Below are positions 60,399 through 64,000 of a stretch of DNA of 64,000 nucleotides, one piece after another. The DNA comes from Chitinophaga skermanii. GTDB lineage: Bacteria; Bacteroidota; Bacteroidia; Chitinophagales; Chitinophagaceae. Both the position numbers and the translations under genes were made by a program. The stretch spans positions 1-64,000 of the forward strand of contig NZ_QLLL01000001.1 in NCBI RefSeq assembly GCF_003259335.1, in the 5' to 3' direction. The stretch's first letter is position 1, and each line of letters starts with the position of its first letter. Below the pieces are notes generated by a model. The model was given only the letters and a program-made list of their open reading frames with translations, made no database searches and was not told the origin of the DNA.

Positions 60399-61943
60399 AT
60401 GGCCATTTTTGGTAATCTAGTATCAAGATCCCTGCGCATTCGAAAAAAGTTTACGTTTAAATTAGGGACGCCTCGCCAATATCAAGTACAAGTACTCCGT
60501 CGCTTACTTGAAAAAGCCAAGCATACGCAGTTTGGTGAGCATTATGGTTTCGAGAAAATATTGGGCAGCACCAACTGGGTAACTCAATACAGGCAATCCA
60601 TTCCTGTGCACAACTACAATAAAATGCATACAGAGTGGTGGCATAAGTGTTTGGAGGGTACTCCTAACGTTAGCTGGCCTGAAAAAATCAAATATTTCGC
60701 TCTTAGCTCCGGTACTTCCGAAAGCGCCAGCAAACATATTCCTGTTACACGCGATATGCTCAAAACAGTGAAGAAAGTGGGCGTAAAGCAACTGTACTCG
60801 ATGGCTAACTTCAATATTCCACCGAAAAGCTTCGAGAAAGGAATTTTGATGTTAGGCGGTACTACTTCCTTGTATGAGCGTGGCGATTACTATGAGGGTG
60901 ATATGAGCGGTATCCAAGCCAAGAATATCCCTAAATGGTTCCGTCGCTTCTACAAACCAGGTGGTAACATTTCGAAGAAAACAAACTGGGAACAACGTAT
61001 TCGCCTCATCGTGCGCAAAGCGCCACAGTGGGACGTGGCAACTGTTTGTGGTGTACCTGCATGGGTACAAATTGTTTTCGAAGAAGTGATTAAATACCAC
61101 GGCGTTAAGAATATCCATGAAATTTGGCCAAACTTGGCTATTTATATCCACGGTGGTGTATCATTCGAACCCTACCGTGAAAGTTTCCAAAAGTTATTGG
61201 GCAAACCTATCACTTTTATTGAAACGTACATGGCGTCTGAAGGCTCGTTTGGTTTCCAAGCACGCCCGAATGTAAAAGGCATCAAATTGGTGTTAAATGC
61301 CGGTATCTTCTACGAATTCATTCCTTTCAATGAAGAAAACTTCGATGCAGAAGGGGAAGTAAAAGCGAACCCTAAGTCGTACATGATCCACGAAGTAGTA
61401 GAAGACCAAGAATACGCTGTTATGCTTAGCACTTGTGCCGGTGCATGGCGCTATTTGATTGGCGATGTAGTGAAATTCACTTCTGTGAAGGAGCACGAAA
61501 TCGTGATCGTAGGTAGAACGAAGCAATTCCTTAGCTTATGTGGTGAACACATGAGTATCGACAATATGAACAAGGCGATCGACACGGTTCAGAAGAAAAT
61601 GGGTATTACCATTAAGGAATTCACCGTGGCAGGATTCCCTTACGAGAACTTGTTCGCACACCGTTGGTACATTGGTACCGATGCTGTGAACCCCGATATA
61701 GCAAAGATTCGTGAAATCATCGACCAAACCCTTGCGGAAGTAAACGACGATTACGCGGTAGAAAGAACATCGGCGCTGAAAGAGATTTTCGTAGAAGTAT
61801 TACCAAACGACACATTCATCGAGTACCTCCGTTTCAAAGGAAAAGAAGGTGCGATGAATAAGTTCCCACGTGTAATGAAAGGAGAGAAATTGAAAGACTG
61901 GGAAAACTTTGTAGCAAAGAAAGCCATTAACACTAACGCGTAG
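60399..61943 (+). CDS. GH3-family acyl-adenylate synthetase-like protein
   Basis: 514 aa. GH3 auxin-responsive family of the ANL superfamily. The P-loop-like adenylation motif is YFALSSGTSESASKHIPVT (about 103-121), the middle motif SEGSFGFQARP (about 280-290) and the hinge segment WRYLIGDVVKFTS followed by VGRTKQFLSLCGEH. Plant members conjugate amino acids to auxin or jasmonate; bacterial members are poorly known. Divergent from suhB. Substrates cannot be inferred. Confidence 0.92.
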   Translation: MAIFGNLVSRSLRIRKKFTFKLGTPRQYQVQVLRRLLEKAKHTQFGEHYGFEKILGSTNWVTQYRQSIPVHNYNKMHTEWWHKCLEGTPNVSWPEKIKYFALSSGTSESASKHIPVTRDMLKTVKKVGVKQLYSMANFNIPPKSFEKGILMLGGTTSLYERGDYYEGDMSGIQAKNIPKWFRRFYKPGGNISKKTNWEQRIRLIVRKAPQWDVATVCGVPAWVQIVFEEVIKYHGVKNIHEIWPNLAIYIHGGVSFEPYRESFQKLLGKPITFIETYMASEGSFGFQARPNVKGIKLVLNAGIFYEFIPFNEENFDAEGEVKANPKSYMIHEVVEDQEYAVMLSTCAGAWRYLIGDVVKFTSVKEHEIVIVGRTKQFLSLCGEHMSIDNMNKAIDTVQKKMGITIKEFTVAGFPYENLFAHRWYIGTDAVNPDIAKIREIIDQTLAEVNDDYAVERTSALKEIFVEVLPNDTFIEYLRFKGKEGAMNKFPRVMKGEKLKDWENFVAKKAINTNA

Positions 61944-61997
61944 TGGCTGTACGATATTTATTCGCATTGTAGCAAAAAGCATTGATAATTGATAAAG

Positions 61998-62033
61998 ATG
62001 GGTAACTTTAGAACCGGTTACCCATTTTTATTT
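61998..62033 (+). terminator. Terminator of the GH3 gene
   Basis: ATGGGTAAC/GTTACCCAT stem followed by TTTTATTT. Confidence 0.8.
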
Positions 62034-62101
62034 ATAGGGTTTTTAATCATGTGATTATCATTTAACTTTAACACTCCAAAAGAATTACGGAATTTTAGCA
62101 C

Positions 62102-62743
62102 ATGTGGGCAGCGATTATTCAAGGTTTAGGATTAGGCATCTTTTTATCGGTTTCCGTTGGACCGGTAATTTTTGCTATTATCAAATACAGTATTAATAAC
62201 GGTTTTAAGGCCGGTATTACCTTTGCGTTGGGCGTTTCGTTCAGCGATACGATGTTTATTTTAATGGGAAATTTGGCATCCGCATTCGTTGGCAACCTTG
62301 GTCAGCATACGAAAGCCATTGGTATTGGCGGGGGCATTCTGCTGGTTGGGATGGGTATTTATGGACTCTTATTCAAACAAGTAAAAATTGTTACCGGCGA
62401 TGAGCGCCCCGAAATGTTTAAAACCAGTGACTATGCAAAAATCTGGATCGCAGGGTTTCTCATGAACACGTTGAATCCAGGTGTAATTGTATTCTGGTTA
62501 GGTATCTGTATTGCACATGCGCCTATGCCTGTAAGCTACCGCGCCGTGATGTATATTACTTGTTTGCTGGTAGTATTATCTGCCGATATTTTGAAAGTAT
62601 TCGTATCAGACAAGATTCGCCATAAGTTGACGTTAACAAACGTAGAATGGTTAAACCGCATTTCTGGGATCTGTTTAATCATATTTGGCTTGGTATTGCT
62701 ATACTCTGTATGGTTCAACCCAGAAGGCCTTATGAAGCACTAA
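62102..62743 (+). CDS. LysE-family amino-acid exporter
   Basis: 213 aa with six hydrophobic segments. The N-terminal GLGIFLSVSVGPVIFAIIKYS and ALGVSFSDTMFILMGN match the LysE/RhtB superfamily, with the conserved N-P in FLMNTLNPGVIVFW (about residue 125). It would export an amino acid or similar solute; which one is unknown. A LysE-Asp motif (SFSDTMF) is present. Single gene. Confidence 0.9.
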   Translation: MWAAIIQGLGLGIFLSVSVGPVIFAIIKYSINNGFKAGITFALGVSFSDTMFILMGNLASAFVGNLGQHTKAIGIGGGILLVGMGIYGLLFKQVKIVTGDERPEMFKTSDYAKIWIAGFLMNTLNPGVIVFWLGICIAHAPMPVSYRAVMYITCLLVVLSADILKVFVSDKIRHKLTLTNVEWLNRISGICLIIFGLVLLYSVWFNPEGLMKH

Positions 62744-62817
62744 TCATCCCATGCGCGATCTCTACGAAGTAGAGGCAGCACGAATATTAAACAAGGAAGT
62801 TCATTACAACATATAAA

Positions 62818-62857
62818 TAAAACGCCCTCTTATCTAAGCGATAAGAGGGCGTTTTTT
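62818..62857. terminator. Bidirectional terminator between the LysE and korB genes
   Basis: AAAACGCCCTCTTATC/GATAAGAGGGCGTTTT, a perfect 16-bp stem followed by T. Confidence 0.9.
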
Positions 62858-62876
62858 ATGCGTTGAAAGGTGCGAA

Positions 62877-63914
62877 TTACCTGATGGTCCAAGTTTCGTT
62901 ACCTGCTAATAATTTATCAAGATCGCCTGCGCCGCGTTTTGCTAAGGCTTCGGTGAGTTGAGCGCTCATTACATCCTCGTAAGTTGGACGGAAGGCTTGG
63001 TAGAACACGCCGAAAGGTCGTGGCAAGTGTCCTTCGATACGTGGATCGTCGAACATACGGGTTAAGATTTGCGCTTTATAGAAATCTTGCTCGTCGTGTT
63101 TCCAAAGATCGTCGGCAGTATGTGTACCGGCTGTAAGGTCTACTACGATTGGTTTTAAACCATCTAGGAAGATACCTTTATCTTTATTGGCACCGAAGAT
63201 CAACGGTTGACCTTGTTCGAGTGTAATGGTTTCGTTGGCTTTTGTACCTTTTTCGGTGAAAGCTTCGAAAGCACCGTCGTTGAAGATGTTACAGTTCTGG
63301 TAGATTTCCAGGAAGCTAGCACCTTTGTGGGCGTGGCTTCGTTTCAACATCTCTTGGAGGTGTTTCGGATCACGATCCATACTACGCGCGATGAAAGTTG
63401 CGTCGGCTCCTAATGCCAATGCCATCGGGTTGAATGGGTGATCGATACTACCCATAGGGGTCGATTTCGTTACCTTGTTAGGTTCAGAAGTTGGAGAATA
63501 CTGTCCTTTCGTTAAACCATAGATTTGGTTATTGAACAGCATAATGTTTACATCGAAGTTACGGCGGAGTAAGTGAATGGTGTGGTTACCACCGATCGAC
63601 AAACCGTCGCCATCGCCTGTTACGATCCACACGCTCAATTCTGGGCGTGCAGCTTTCAAACCGGAAGCGATCGCGGTTGCACGGCCGTGAATACTGTGCA
63701 TACCGTAAGTGTTCATGTAATATGGGAAGCGAGAAGAGCAACCGATACCCGAAACAATCACGATGTTTTCTTTCGGGATACCCAAACCGGGCATAATCGT
63801 TTGTACTTGCTTTAATATAGAGTAGTCGCCGCAGCCTGGACACCAACGTACCTCTTGGTCCGTTGAGAAGTCTTTTGCCGTTAATGGCTGGGGAGTTATT
63901 GTGGCCGTTGACAT
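62877..63914 (-). CDS. 2-oxoacid:ferredoxin oxidoreductase, beta subunit
   Basis: 345 aa. TPP-binding beta subunit: VRWCPGCGDYSILKQ (Cys ligand pair for Fe-S and TPP region), IGCSSRFPYYM, and the TPP/Mg motif GDGDGLSIGGNH with the later NNQIYGLTKGQYSPT. KorB-type, acting on 2-oxoglutarate or pyruvate with an alpha subunit that must lie upstream, beyond the right window edge. The C-terminal extension (about 260-345) is typical of the Bacteroidota form. Confidence 0.92.
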   Translation of the reverse strand: MSTATITPQPLTAKDFSTDQEVRWCPGCGDYSILKQVQTIMPGLGIPKENIVIVSGIGCSSRFPYYMNTYGMHSIHGRATAIASGLKAARPELSVWIVTGDGDGLSIGGNHTIHLLRRNFDVNIMLFNNQIYGLTKGQYSPTSEPNKVTKSTPMGSIDHPFNPMALALGADATFIARSMDRDPKHLQEMLKRSHAHKGASFLEIYQNCNIFNDGAFEAFTEKGTKANETITLEQGQPLIFGANKDKGIFLDGLKPIVVDLTAGTHTADDLWKHDEQDFYKAQILTRMFDDPRIEGHLPRPFGVFYQAFRPTYEDVMSAQLTEALAKRGAGDLDKLLAGNETWTIR

Positions 63915-63938
63915 TGTAATAATTTATTGAATGTAAAG

Positions 63939-63946
63939 TTACGACA
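63939..63946 (-). promoter_or_regulatory. Weak -7-like element near the 5' side of the korB gene
   Basis: TAACTTTA on the minus strand, one mismatch to TAnnTTTG. If the alpha subunit gene lies just upstream outside the window, this may not be used. Confidence 0.25.
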
Positions 63947-64000
63947 TCGGGCAGTACAATGTTGGCATAATTGGTTATGTGGTATACACAAAAGTTATGT

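Noticed and set aside
12286..62818. 16-bp match ATTACAACATATAAAT near 12286 and near 62804
   Set aside because: AT-rich, flanks unrelated, and at 12286 it forms part of a local palindrome; too likely by chance to call a repeat.

Overview
The window looks like a chromosomal segment of a Bacteroidota bacterium, most likely of the Chitinophagaceae or a close relative. The evidence is the gene content (Rho with a long acidic N-terminal insert, IPExxxVDY, DUF4290, TIGR02757, DUF2911, a 7TM LytS-type kinase with a LytTR regulator, a deoxyhypusine-synthase-like protein), the promoters of the Bacteroidota type (TAnnTTTG at -7, sometimes TTTG about 19-20 bp upstream), and the absence of clear Shine-Dalgarno sites. 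About 50 protein genes are supported. Apart from the tail of an IS3-type insertion sequence at the left edge, I see no prophage, plasmid, CRISPR array or defence island.

Layout. 1-325: right end of an IS3-family element, followed by an array of 11-bp repeats. 550-8860: lipoprotein, CsaA, S9 peptidase, DoxX-like protein, lysS, universal stress protein, DUF4197 protein. 8937-10854: flavin reductase plus fumarylacetoacetase-family pair. 10995-20711: serine hydrolase, fatty-acid hydroxylase, DUF proteins, a cystathionine gamma-synthase-type enzyme, AcpH-like protein, PepSY-like protein, DHS-like protein. 21390-31316: aldose epimerase, ChrA, hydrolase, 2OG-Fe(II) oxygenase, ExbD, asnS, rho. 31439-37299 (minus strand): TetR, a LytTR two-component pair, pterin carbinolamine dehydratase, IPExxxVDY, DUF5522, trmB. 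37595-37740: an atypical 146-nt tRNA-like gene. 37915-40282: Lrp regulator, tryptophan 2,3-dioxygenase, atypical SDR. 40635-44701: DUF4290-murA-gmk-CNNM/CorC. 45447-63914: tatC, rpiB, M28 peptidase, DUF4136, TPR protein, UvrD, RecX, nitrilase, nagA, GT39, thiL, suhB, GH3, LysE, korB.

How the genes work together. Most of the window is housekeeping (aminoacylation, cell wall, repair, cofactor and sugar metabolism). A loose theme is aromatic amino-acid breakdown: tryptophan 2,3-dioxygenase beside an Lrp regulator, pterin carbinolamine dehydratase, and the fumarylacetoacetase-family/flavin-reductase pair.

The unusual content is non-coding. (1) Four dispersed copies, on the plus strand, of a roughly 60-nt element: a -7-like box, a fixed 5-nt gap, a conserved box starting GGTTTTTC, then a compensated hairpin and a T run. 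This looks like a multicopy small-RNA family. (2) Four intergenic arrays of strict 11-bp period. Two, about 58 kb apart, carry the same GATAGG-type unit in opposite orientation, and two carry different units. (3) A class II-like tRNA gene with a giant variable arm, anticodon GUC, G73, encoded CCA, and its own promoter and terminator. (4) A promoter-to-terminator transcription unit at 45003-45173 with no ORF. Protein oddities include a MurA with Asp in place of the fosfomycin-target Cys, an SDR lacking the Tyr and Lys of its active site, and a probable frameshifted small gene at 36144-36357. All functional calls come from reading the sequence; no database search was run.
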